The notes under the pieces are model-generated. The model had not been told where the DNA came from. It was given only the letters and a program-made list of their open reading frames with translations, and ran no database searches. Source: Methylobacterium sp. J-077 (GTDB lineage: Bacteria > Pseudomonadota > Alphaproteobacteria > Rhizobiales > Beijerinckiaceae). From it: a stretch of DNA of 32,801 nucleotides. The stretch's first letter is position 1, and each line of letters starts with the position of its first letter. Below, piece after piece: positions 10,250 through 17,509 of this stretch. The DNA is taken from the NCBI RefSeq assembly GCF_022829365.1, contig NZ_JAKSYJ010000027.1:1-32801 (forward strand), given 5' to 3'. The position numbers were made by a program, and so were the translations under genes.

Positions 10250-10295
10250 CGGGGCTTCGCGCCCCGAACCCCCGCCAAGGGGCTGAGCCCTTTGG
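10250..10295 (+). terminator. Two hairpins after the peroxiredoxin gene
   Basis: CGGGGC/GCCCCG (10250-10266, five-base loop) is followed by an imperfect stem CCAAGGGGCT/AGCCCTTTGG (10275-10295). They lie in the 70-base gap between convergent genes and may end transcription from both sides. No clear U-run. Confidence 0.4.
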
Positions 10296-10313
10296 GATCC
10301 CGGGGCCGACTCG

Positions 10314-11072
10314 CTAGCCGCGATGCGCGCCGGCGAGGTCGATGTCGTCCAGCGCGTCGTGGTGCAGGAGCAGCACCCCGGTCGCCGCCGCGAGGCGGCG
10401 GGCCGCCGGGGTGAAGCCGGCATTCGACACCACCGCGGCCCGGTCGCCCGCCCAGTAGCGCAGGGCGGCCGCCGCCTCCTGCACGGCGGCGTTGCCGACG
10501 GGCTTGGCCAGCCGCTTGCACTGCACGATCAGGCGCAGGCCGTCGCGCACCGCCACGATGTCGGCGCCCTGGTCGCCGCTCGGCGGGGTCCGGTGCGCCC
10601 GCCAGCCCGCCCGGGCCAGGCGCTCGGCGCAGTAGCGCTCGTAGTCGATCCCGTCGCCCGGCGCCTCGTCCTCCTCGGGCAGCGCGACGGCGGCGGCCTC
10701 CGCTTCCACGATCGCCAGCATCCGCGCGCGCTCCGATTCGGCGAGGTCGGCGAACCGCGGCCCGATCTGCGGCAGGACGGTGCGGTCGAGGAAATAGTCC
10801 CGCTCCCGCAGCCAGCCGTCCTCGATCCGGTTGCCGTAGGCGTCGGAAAAGCTCTCCTGCCGCCGCCGCAGCGCCAGGGTCTCGGCATGGGCCCGGGCGA
10901 TCCGGCGCACCCGCGCCCGGAACCGGCGGGGCCGCCCGAGATGGCGCGTCAGCACCAGCGTGAGCGCGAGCCCGGTGGCCGCGAAGGCCGGCGGCCCGTA
11001 CCAGAGCCCGAGCGGGCAGCCGAGCACGGCCGTCCAGAACAGGCGGGCGACGGGGTTGGGCTTGCCGGGCAT
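10314..11072 (-). CDS. Membrane-anchored Mrr-type restriction endonuclease-like protein
   Basis: A 252-residue protein. The ATG at 11070-11072 is chosen; sequence further upstream in frame is not protein-like. Residues 11-42 form one or two hydrophobic segments, anchoring the protein in the membrane. The C-terminal domain (about 142-245) is a restriction-endonuclease-like (Mrr_cat) fold: Glu145 in DYERYCAERLARAGW, then GDQGADIVA with Asp171 and LIVQCKR with Gln184 and Lys186, the D-QxK nuclease core, all intact. Mrr-family enzymes cleave modified DNA, while membrane-tethered versions are of unknown role. It sits between mucR and a peroxiredoxin without methylase partner, so a stand-alone role in DNA turnover or defence is inferred. 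Confidence 0.83.
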   Translation of the reverse strand: MPGKPNPVARLFWTAVLGCPLGLWYGPPAFAATGLALTLVLTRHLGRPRRFRARVRRIARAHAETLALRRRQESFSDAYGNRIEDGWLRERDYFLDRTVLPQIGPRFADLAESERARMLAIVEAEAAAVALPEEDEAPGDGIDYERYCAERLARAGWRAHRTPPSGDQGADIVAVRDGLRLIVQCKRLAKPVGNAAVQEAAAALRYWAGDRAAVVSNAGFTPAARRLAAATGVLLLHHDALDDIDLAGAHRG

Positions 11073-11179
11073 CGGGTCTCGGGGCGCTTGTGAGCCCGTC
11101 GACCCTCGCAAGCACCCGTTGCCCGATGCTGAATCCCGCTCGGAAAGCTGTGGACGCGCGCCGGCCCGGCCTAACCGTT

Positions 11180-11617
11180 CTAACCCTTCTGGCCCTTCCG
11201 GCGCTGGTGGCCGAGCCCCATGCTCTTGGCGAGGCTGGAGCGGGCGGCCGCGTAGTTCGGCGCCACCATCGGGTAGTCGGAGGCGAGCCCCCACTTCTCG
11301 CGGTAGGCCTCGGGCGTCAGGTTGTAATGGGTGCGCAGGTGCCGCTTGAGCGACTTGAACTTCTTCCCGTCCTCCAGGCACACGAGGAAGTCCGGCTGGA
11401 TCGAGCGCCGCACCGAGACCGCCGGCCGGAGCTCCTCCACCGGCGCGGCCGGCGGCTGGCTCAGCCCGTGCAGGGTCGCGTGGACCGCGGCGATCAGCCC
11501 GGGCAGTTCCGGCACCGGCACCGGGTTGTTGCTCACGAAGGCCGACACGATGTCGACGGACAGTGTCAGATAATCCAGGTCCCCTCCGACCGTGTCCCCT
11601 CCGACCGTGGCGTCCAT
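11180..11617 (-). CDS. mucR: MucR family transcriptional regulator (Ros/MucR zinc finger)
   Basis: A 145-residue alphaproteobacterial regulator with the full MucR signature: [34 protein letters not shown] and [20 protein letters not shown] C-terminus. The finger uses Cys80, Asp83, His93 and His97, the variant where Asp replaces the second Cys. MucR proteins bind AT-rich DNA, often repress their own promoter, and control exopolysaccharide, motility and surface genes. ATG 11615-11617 has a strong GGGAGGTTT ribosome site. Residues 4-13 are a VGGDT duplication caused by a 15-bp tandem repeat. An AT-rich stretch lies upstream of the gene. Confidence 0.96.
   Translation of the reverse strand: MDATVGGDTVGGDLDYLTLSVDIVSAFVSNNPVPVPELPGLIAAVHATLHGLSQPPAAPVEELRPAVSVRRSIQPDFLVCLEDGKKFKSLKRHLRTHYNLTPEAYREKWGLASDYPMVAPNYAAARSSLAKSMGLGHQRRKGQKG
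11580..11609. repeat. 15-bp perfect tandem repeat within mucR 5' end
   Basis: TCCCCTCCGACCGTG occurs twice back to back (11580-11594, 11595-11609) and encodes a duplicated five-residue unit (VGGDT) at the MucR N-terminus. The unit is a multiple of three, so copy-number change would not break the frame. Confidence 0.9.
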
Positions 11618-11689
11618 TCCGAAACCTCCCGCCGTTTCGTCTCGGCCGCCATCATTCGGATCGTGGCGGCCGGAAGCTGTGTCCGCTAA

Positions 11690-11815
11690 GCCCGATACAG
11701 GGCTATAATGGCGCCGGTACTATGGTGTGATTAATTCAAGAGCAAGACCAATTTATAATTGACCACAACTGCCCGCCTGATGGCAGCCTGCATTGTCGTA
11801 TACTGTACAAACCGG
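11690..11815. promoter_or_regulatory. AT-rich intergenic region between mucR and pat-like gene
   Basis: The 400-base space between mucR and the Pat-like gene (11618-12017) contains an unusually AT-rich stretch with TTAATTCAAG, AATTTATAATTG and TATACTGTACAA. In a genome this GC-rich it is a likely promoter zone for both divergent genes and a plausible MucR operator. A TATACT at 11799-11804 could be a -10 element, but no good -35 was found. The remainder (11816-11972) shows nothing recognised. Confidence 0.4.
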
Positions 11816-11985
11816 AGCGGTCCGGAACCCTTCGGGGCGGTCGATCCGGGCTGCGCGGTGAGCCTTCGAGCCGCCGGGCGTTGCACACGCGGGAGATTGT
11901 GCCATCTGGTAGCGGGACGGGGGCGCTCGCGGGCGCCGCGCCGCACGCCTTACCCAAGCGCGTCACCCAGGCGAGGGGCACCACC

Positions 11986-12021
11986 ATGCGCGCGCGCAGA
12001 ACCGAGCTGGCGGCGCCGTGA
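11986..12021 (+). CDS. 11-codon leader frame overlapping the Pat-like start
   Basis: ATG 11986 opens MRARRTELAAP and stops with TGA 12019-12021, overlapping the GTG start of the large downstream gene in a GTGA arrangement. GAGGGG sits seven bases before the ATG, a better ribosome site than any in front of GTG 12018. The leader may therefore load ribosomes and couple translation of the acetyltransferase. Expression is inferred only. Confidence 0.4.
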   Translation: MRARRTELAAP

Positions 12022-14693
12022 GCACCTACCGCTTCGACAAGCTCCTGGCGCCGCGCTCGGTCGCGCTGGTCGGGGCCGTGGCGCGCGAGGGCTCGCTGGG
12101 CCGCAGCGTGCTCGACAGCCTGCGCCGGGCGGGCTTTCCCGGCGCGATCCTGCCGGTCCAGCCCGACCAAGACACCGTGGACGGGTTGCCCTGCGTGCCC
12201 CGGGTCGCCGACCTCACAAGCGTGCCCGACCTCGTGCTGATCGCGGTGCCGCCCCCGAGCGTGCCCGAGGTGGTCGCCCAGGCCGCCGCGATCGGCGCGG
12301 GGGCGGCGGTGATCCTCACCGCCCGGCTCGGCCGCGGGCCGGACGATCCCGGGCCGGTGGCGCACCGGATCGCCCGGGCGCAGGGGCTGCGCCTGCTCGG
12401 CCCCGACAGCGCCGGCCTCGTGGTGCCCGCCGCCAGGCTCGATGCCAGCCTGTTCGCCCACGCCCCGGCGGCGGGGGACCTCGCCCTGGTCTCGCAATCC
12501 GGCACGGTGGCGGCGGCCATCGTCGAATGGGCCGCCCGGCACGGCACCGGCTTCTCCGCGGTGCTGTCCCTCGGCAGCGTGCTCGATATCGGGGTGGCCG
12601 ACTGCCTCGACTATTTCGCCGCCGACCATCGCACCCGGGCGATCCTGCTCTGCCTCGATCGGGTGGCCGACGCCCGCCGGTTCATGTCCGCGGCCCGGGC
12701 CGCCGCCCGCGCCAAGCCCGTGGTGGTGCTCCGCGCCGGCCGGCACCGGCCCGACACCCGGGCCGCCGTGACCCATACCGGCGCGCTCGCCCGCCCCGAC
12801 GCCGTCTACGCCGCGGCCTTCCGGCGGGCCGGCCTGCTCGCCGTGCCGGATCTCGACGCCATGTTCTCCGCCGTCGAGGCCCTGGGGCGCCAGCGCCCGT
12901 TCCCGGGGGACCGTCTCGCGATCCTCACCAACGGCCGCGGCATCGGCCTGCTCGCCGCCGACCGGCTGACCGACCGGGCGGGCATCCTGGCGGAGATCCC
13001 CGAGGCCGAGGGGCGGCCGGCCGGCAACCCGATCGACCTCGGCATCGATGCCGGCGGCCCGGCCTTCGCGGCCGCCCTGGCGCCGCTGCTCGCCGACCGG
13101 ACCAGCGACGCGGTGCTGGCGATCCACGTCCCCACAATCCGGTCGGAGGCCGGCGCCGTGGCCGGGGCGATCGCCGAGACGGTCACGCGCGCCCGGGCCG
13201 GCCAGAGCCGCAAGAAGCCGGTCTTCGCGGTGTCGCTCGGCGATGCCGAGGCGGCGCGCGCGGCGTTCGCGGGAGCCGGGATCCCGCATTTCACCACCGA
13301 TTCCGAGGCGATCGAGGGGTTCCTGCATCTCGTGCGCTACCGCGAGGCGCAGGACGACCTGATGCGCACGCCGGATTCCCTGCCGCGGGATTTTTCGCCC
13401 GACATGGCCAGGGCGCGCTCGATCGTGGCCGCCGCCCTGCGCCAGGGGGCGGCCTGGCTCGACCCGATCGCCGTGAACGGCCTGCTGGAGGCCTACGGCA
13501 TCCCGACCGTGCCGATCACCCTCGCCCCCGACAAGGACGCCGCCGCGGCGGCCGCCTGGCCGATCATCGCGGCCGGCGGCACGGTGGCGCTCAAGGTCGT
13601 CTCGCCCGACGTGGTCCACAAATCCGATATCGGCGGCGTCCAGCTCGACCTGACCAGCGAGGCCGATGTCCGCGAGGCGGCGCGCAGCATCCTGGCCCGC
13701 GCCCGACGGGAGCGGCCGGACGCCCGGGTGACCGGCTTCGCGATCCAGCCGATGGTCCGCCGGGGCCAGCGCCGGGAGCTGATCGCCGGCCTCGCCGAGG
13801 ACGCGGTGTTCGGCCCCGTGGTGGTGTTCGGCCGGGGCGGCACGGCGGTGGAGGTGATCGACGACCGCGCGCTGGGCCTGCCGCCCCTCGACCTCGCGCT
13901 GGCCCGCGACCTGATCGGCCGCACCCGGGTCGCCCGGCGCCTCGAAGGCTACCGCGACGTGCCGGCCGCCGATCTCGGGGCGATCGCCCTGACCCTGGTG
14001 AAGCTGTCCCAGCTCGCCGCCGACCTGCCGCAGGTGCGCGAGCTCGACATCAACCCCCTGCTCGCCGACGAGACCGGCGTGCTGGCCCTCGATGCCCGGG
14101 TGCGGATCGGGCGCGCCGAGCGGGGACGCCACGGCCGCGGCCACCCGCGCTTCGCGATCCGGCCCTATCCGGCGGAATGGATCCGCACCCTCAAGCTCAA
14201 GGACCGCACGATCCGGGTGCGCCCGGTGCGCCCCGAGGACGAGGGGCTGTTCCTGGCCTTCTTCGAGGGCCTCGACCCGGAGGACCTGCGCCTGCGCTTC
14301 TTCGGCCCGGTGCGCGCCTTCAGCCACGCCTTCCTGGCCCGCCTAACCCAGCTCGACTACGCCCGGGCCATCGCGTTCGTGGCCACCGAGGTCGACCCGG
14401 CGGGGCGCGAGCGCATGCTCGGCGCCGTTCGCCTGCACGCCGACGCCAACCACGAGAGCGGCGAATACGCCATCGCGGTCGGCCGCGACGCCCGGGGCAC
14501 CGGCCTCGCCTTCGCGCTGATGCGCCTGATGATCGACTGGGCCCGCTCCGAGGGGATCGGCCGGGTCGAGGGCATGGTGCTGGCCGAGAACCGCCCGATG
14601 CTGGCGGTCTGCCGCCGGCTCGGGTTCACGCAGGGGCGGGACCCGGAGGATCCGGGGCTGGTGACCGTGAAGCTGGAGCTTGGGGTGGGGTAG
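12018..14693 (+). CDS. NDP-forming acyl-CoA synthetase-like / GNAT acetyltransferase fusion (Pat type)
   Basis: An 891-residue multidomain protein. Residues about 8-135 form a CoA-binding Rossmann domain (RSVALVGA), 150-460 the succinyl-CoA-ligase-like region with VSQSGTVA and VTHTGALARPDA (His253 at the phosphohistidine position), 467-700 an ATP-grasp domain (GGTVALKVVSPDVVHKSD, VVFGRGGTAVEV), and 725-885 a GNAT domain (acetyl-CoA loop VGRDARGTGLA). This is the architecture of the protein lysine acetyltransferases Pat/YfiQ that inactivate acetyl-CoA synthetase and other enzymes. The GTG start gives the family N-terminus; its own ribosome site is weak and it overlaps an 11-codon leader. Because the His seems intact, true acyl-CoA synthetase activity should be considered as well. 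Confidence 0.9.
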   Translation: MSTYRFDKLLAPRSVALVGAVAREGSLGRSVLDSLRRAGFPGAILPVQPDQDTVDGLPCVPRVADLTSVPDLVLIAVPPPSVPEVVAQAAAIGAGAAVILTARLGRGPDDPGPVAHRIARAQGLRLLGPDSAGLVVPAARLDASLFAHAPAAGDLALVSQSGTVAAAIVEWAARHGTGFSAVLSLGSVLDIGVADCLDYFAADHRTRAILLCLDRVADARRFMSAARAAARAKPVVVLRAGRHRPDTRAAVTHTGALARPDAVYAAAFRRAGLLAVPDLDAMFSAVEALGRQRPFPGDRLAILTNGRGIGLLAADRLTDRAGILAEIPEAEGRPAGNPIDLGIDAGGPAFAAALAPLLADRTSDAVLAIHVPTIRSEAGAVAGAIAETVTRARAGQSRKKPVFAVSLGDAEAARAAFAGAGIPHFTTDSEAIEGFLHLVRYREAQDDLMRTPDSLPRDFSPDMARARSIVAAALRQGAAWLDPIAVNGLLEAYGIPTVPITLAPDKDAAAAAAWPIIAAGGTVALKVVSPDVVHKSDIGGVQLDLTSEADVREAARSILARARRERPDARVTGFAIQPMVRRGQRRELIAGLAEDAVFGPVVVFGRGGTAVEVIDDRALGLPPLDLALARDLIGRTRVARRLEGYRDVPAADLGAIALTLVKLSQLAADLPQVRELDINPLLADETGVLALDARVRIGRAERGRHGRGHPRFAIRPYPAEWIRTLKLKDRTIRVRPVRPEDEGLFLAFFEGLDPEDLRLRFFGPVRAFSHAFLARLTQLDYARAIAFVATEVDPAGRERMLGAVRLHADANHESGEYAIAVGRDARGTGLAFALMRLMIDWARSEGIGRVEGMVLAENRPMLAVCRRLGFTQGRDPEDPGLVTVKLELGVG

Positions 14694-14921
14694 GGGGCGG
14701 CTGGGGAATGGCCCCTGCTCAAGAGGGGGCCGATTGCGCGGGAGAATCCTTCTCAGCGAACCTACCGCTGCTAAGGCGCATTTAGACTCGTTGATGCACC
14801 CGGTATTATGCAGCAATCCCGCCCAAAAGCGGTGAGGTTTGACCTTCTTTAGGTAGCTTGTGAGGGCTCCCGAACTCGCGGAGGTTGCGCTATCGTTCTG
14901 TTCCAAACAGGAGCGTGCGCT

Positions 14922-15961
14922 GTGGCTGATGGCATAGACAAGAAGCCTGGACTGATCCGCCGCGCAGTTCAAAGCGCAACCGACCTTGTAAAAAGCGCTG
15001 CTCGCGAGGTCGCGCAGCTCGATTTTTTTGCGCGCTTCAAGTGCGACGGCGCCGTGCCGGAGATTGATTTCCCGATTGATGTCGGAAGAGACACGATCTG
15101 GGCGACGCAGCAACAGATGGCTGATCTTTTCGGTGTCAATCAGCCAGACATTGCCAAGCACATCAAAAGCATATTTGATAAAAATGAGTTGCCTGACAAT
15201 GAGGCGACCCATTCCAAAATGGAATTGGTTCAAAATGAGGGCGGTCGCAGTGTTGCTTGCGAGATTAGCCACTATAGCTTGGACGTAATATTCACCGTAG
15301 GATACCGGGTAAACGGCACGCGGGCCGCTGAGTTTCGGCAGTGGGCTACCAGGGTGCTGCGCGGGTACGTTGAAGAAGGATACGCTCTCAACGGTCGGCG
15401 GCTGCAATCCGACCCCGCCGCACTTCAGCGTCTGGCTGAAGAAGTCCGGGCGATCAGAACGTCTGAGAAAGCCCTATATCAGCGTGTCAGAGACACGTTC
15501 GCCCTCTGTGCGGTTGATTACGAACCATCGTCAAAAGCAGCTCAGAGTTTTTTTCGTATTCTCAAGACGCTTTCCATTACGCTGTTTCAGAGCATACAGC
15601 GGCTCAAATCATTCTTGAGAGGGCCGATGGCAACAAGCCAAATATGGGCATGGTGTCATTAGGAAACAAGCAGCCAAATATTGCGGATGCTCAAATCGCT
15701 AAAAATTACATGACATCGGATGAGCTTAGATCATTAGAGCTCCTTGGAGAGGCTTGGTTAATTTACGCCGAGGGCATCGCACACAGAAATATAAAAGTTT
15801 CCATGGACAGACTGACTGCAAAAATCAATGAGCTTATCGAAGTGAACGAGTATAAAGTCTTCCCGGGTTATGATCGGGTCAGGTCCAGCCGCCCCGTTGC
15901 GAACGAGCATGCTAAGAGACAGCTCGCAATTTATAGGCGGAACCAGCCTACTGTGAGCTGA
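14922..15961 (+). pseudogene. rhuM: RhuM family gene with -1 frameshift at a T7 run
   Basis: The first frame (GTG 14922, CAGGAGC ribosome site) encodes the RhuM N-terminus: IWATQQQMADLFGV (helix-turn-helix-like), DIAKHIKSIF, ISHYSLDVIFTVGYRV, TEFRQWAT-like and VRDTFALCAVDYEP. After SFF at 15554 it becomes unrelated and stops at 15660-15662. The rest of the family is intact in the -1 frame: YSQDAFHYAVSEHTAAQIILERADGNKPNMGMVSL, QIAKNYM...ELRSLELLGEAWLIYAE, ending at TGA 15959-15961. One extra T would restore about 346 residues, the usual family length. RhuM proteins occur on pathogenicity and genomic islands; their function is not established. It may be a recent pseudogene or be expressed by slippage. 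Composition is AT-richer than the flanks, indicating transfer. Confidence 0.85.
15548..15554 (+). other. Slippery heptamer T TTT TTT in rhuM
   Basis: Seven T lie exactly in the X XXY YYZ phase of the upstream rhuM frame (codons TTT 15549-15551 and TTT 15552-15554). A -1 slip here, or polymerase slippage, moves translation into the frame encoding the conserved RhuM C-terminus. Confidence 0.6.
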
Positions 15962-16114
15962 GCCGTTGGGGCGAGCGTTAGGGCGACCAGTGCCTTGCGG
16001 CTGTAAGCCGTCGCTCACATTCTCAGTGAGTTACGCTTACTTAGCGCGCCGGCTCACTTGCGTTACTTAGTCAGCGGCACTAGATAGATCGGGTAACGTT
16101 CACGCTGGTGCACC

Positions 16115-16816
16115 GTGCCCGACAGTATCGATTGGGTCAGGCAGTTAAATCGTAAGGTGCTCGACGGCTTGGATGCCCGCGAGACGCAGATTGTCGCGCG
16201 CGAGGCTGAGGCCCGCAAGATCCTTGAGGCGTGTGAGGCAGAGCGCTCCCGCATCAAAAAGCAGCGCGACGGCGTTCTTGAGACCGAGAATCTTCAGCTT
16301 ACCGTACTCCAAGACGGGACACTTGGCGGTAGCAAGCTGTACGGGCCGCCGATTCCGCAATTGCGTTCAGAAGAGATTTTAGCTTCTGAATCGAGTGACG
16401 GCGGACCGTCCCGGAAGCGGCGCGCTCGGGTCGGACCTCAACGCTATCTTATGCTCGTCGCCCTTCGTGAGGGGGGCGACCTTTCGCATGATGAGATTGA
16501 GAAGTGGACCGGGCTTCCGGCTAAACGGGTCCGCGAGCAGATCAAGTTAGACGTTGAGCAAAATGTTGTTGAGGAAGTCGAAGGCGACGATCCCCGCATT
16601 CCCGAGTTCGCCCTGTCCGATATCGGATTGGATCTGCTGAACCGGTACGAAGAATACAAGCGTCGTAAGAGCGAGCCGCTGCCGACCTTGGCTGACGTGC
16701 GCGACGACGGATTAGATGAGGGTTCTGTCGAAGAAGTGCCGGCGCAATCGTTTGGTCCATACGATTTGGACGACGATACGATACCGGTTCCGCCGCAGAA
16801 CCCAGTGTTTAATTAG
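16115..16816 (+). CDS. Unrecognised coiled-coil / winged-helix-like island protein
   Basis: A 233-residue protein with GTG start 16115 and no recognised family. Residues 15-55 are strongly charged and helical (LDARETQIVAREAEARKI, EAERSRIKKQRD), a likely coiled coil. A basic patch RKRRARVG near residue 100 is followed by a segment (QRYLMLVALREGGDLSHDEIEKWTGLPAKRVREQI, about 108-143) patterned like a winged helix with a recognition helix. The C-terminal 50 residues are acidic and Pro-rich (DVRDDGLDEGS, DLDDDTIPVPP). It lies downstream of rhuM in the same direction after a 150-base gap without gene. A DNA-binding role is inferred only. Confidence 0.65.
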   Translation: MPDSIDWVRQLNRKVLDGLDARETQIVAREAEARKILEACEAERSRIKKQRDGVLETENLQLTVLQDGTLGGSKLYGPPIPQLRSEEILASESSDGGPSRKRRARVGPQRYLMLVALREGGDLSHDEIEKWTGLPAKRVREQIKLDVEQNVVEEVEGDDPRIPEFALSDIGLDLLNRYEEYKRRKSEPLPTLADVRDDGLDEGSVEEVPAQSFGPYDLDDDTIPVPPQNPVFN

Positions 16817-17061
16817 GAGACGCGCAACCAAGAATCAGAAACGCCGCCGAACGAGATCCTACCTCGGCAGGCAAAAACCAGTCGAGCCGGAAGCGTCCTT
16901 CCAAGGGGACGCCCCGGCCCGGCCAGGATCACACATCAAGAATGCTTCCGGCTTAGGAAGCCACCCTCGAATGCGCGGTTCGCAACCATAAAATCGCATT
17001 GTAAGGGGCGTTTTTCAAGCCGGTAGCAGGACTGCAAATCCGTAATGCGGAAGGACCTGTT

Positions 17062-17235
17062 ATGTCTGGTGAATACCCCTGCGGCCGAGCTAAGGCCGGC
17101 TATAGCATCCACGCTGTCAAGATCCTCGGTTGGAGCCAAGCTCGCGCTTCCGTCGAGTTTCAGGTGAGCAGCGGCACGGTCAGCAAGATAATTCGTGGCC
17201 ATCGTTACCGCGGTCTTGGACCGCTGCCGTTCTAA
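17062..17235 (+). CDS. 57-residue helix-turn-helix protein
   Basis: ATG 17062 with GGAAGGA about seven bases upstream opens a 57-residue frame ending TAA 17233-17235. The C-terminal half reads VEFQVSSGTVSKIIRGHRYRGL. This matches the compact helix-turn-helix of small phage and island proteins (family pattern: FGVS-x-TVS-x-I-x-G-x-x-Y/W-R). The N-terminal half (CGRAKAGYSIHAVKILGWSQARAS) may supply the preceding helices. It converges with the XRE gene on the other strand, the two stop codons overlapping by four bases. Too short for most gene callers. Probably DNA-binding; target unknown. Confidence 0.5.
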   Translation: MSGEYPCGRAKAGYSIHAVKILGWSQARASVEFQVSSGTVSKIIRGHRYRGLGPLPF

Positions 17236-17468
17236 GCGCTCGCCCTGGCATCGTCTTTATCGGCGATGCCAGCCGGGTCCGTCGTGAGCACGACACCGTT
17301 TGCCTCGAACACCTTCACGAACGCGTCAAGATTGTTCGTAATTGGCGTGCGGCGTCCGCGCTCAAAATCTCTCACCGTGCTCTGAGACACGCGCGCGCGG
17401 TCGGCAAGATCGTTTTGCGACCAGTTCAGCCATGCGCGGGCGGCTCGACATTGAGCGGGCGTAATCAT
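17232..17468 (-). CDS. XRE family helix-turn-helix regulator
   Basis: A 78-residue regulator. Residues 5-55 form a Cro/C1-type fold: AQCRAARAWLNWSQNDLADRARVSQSTVRDFERG, with the recognition helix around VSQSTVRDF. The short tail (LDAFVKVFEANGVVLTTDP) is typical of small stand-alone XRE repressors in Rhizobiales. It converges with a 57-aa helix-turn-helix gene. No toxin gene lies upstream, so a toxin-antitoxin role is not supported. Autoregulation is likely by family habit. The IS1595-type remnant begins within 50 bases upstream. Confidence 0.88.
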   Translation of the reverse strand: MITPAQCRAARAWLNWSQNDLADRARVSQSTVRDFERGRRTPITNNLDAFVKVFEANGVVLTTDPAGIADKDDARASA

Positions 17469-17509
17469 GCATACGATTCTGCAGAGCCAACAAAATTCGT
17501 CAAGGCCAT

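Noticed and set aside
11736..14327. An 863-codon open frame antisense to the Pat-like gene
   Set aside because: Composition (Gly, Arg, His, Asp, Gln runs) is that of a reverse-strand shadow and the plus-strand gene has clear domains.
15644..15961. Separate 105-aa gene starting inside rhuM
   Set aside because: It is the continuation of RhuM in the -1 frame with family similarity extending upstream of this ATG to the T run.
16021..16075. Imperfect direct repeats (CTTACTTAG/GTTACTTAG) before the 233-aa gene
   Set aside because: Only nine or ten bases match with one change; too short to call operators or att sites.
17029..17043. GGACTGCAAATCC resembling a tRNA-Cys anticodon arm, a possible island attachment remnant
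   Set aside because: The five-base anticodon stem is incomplete and no acceptor, D or T arm could be found around it; probably chance.
17232..17468. Toxin-antitoxin module including the XRE gene
   Set aside because: No RelE/HigB/HipA-like toxin frame is adjacent on the same strand; only IS debris and a convergent HTH microprotein.
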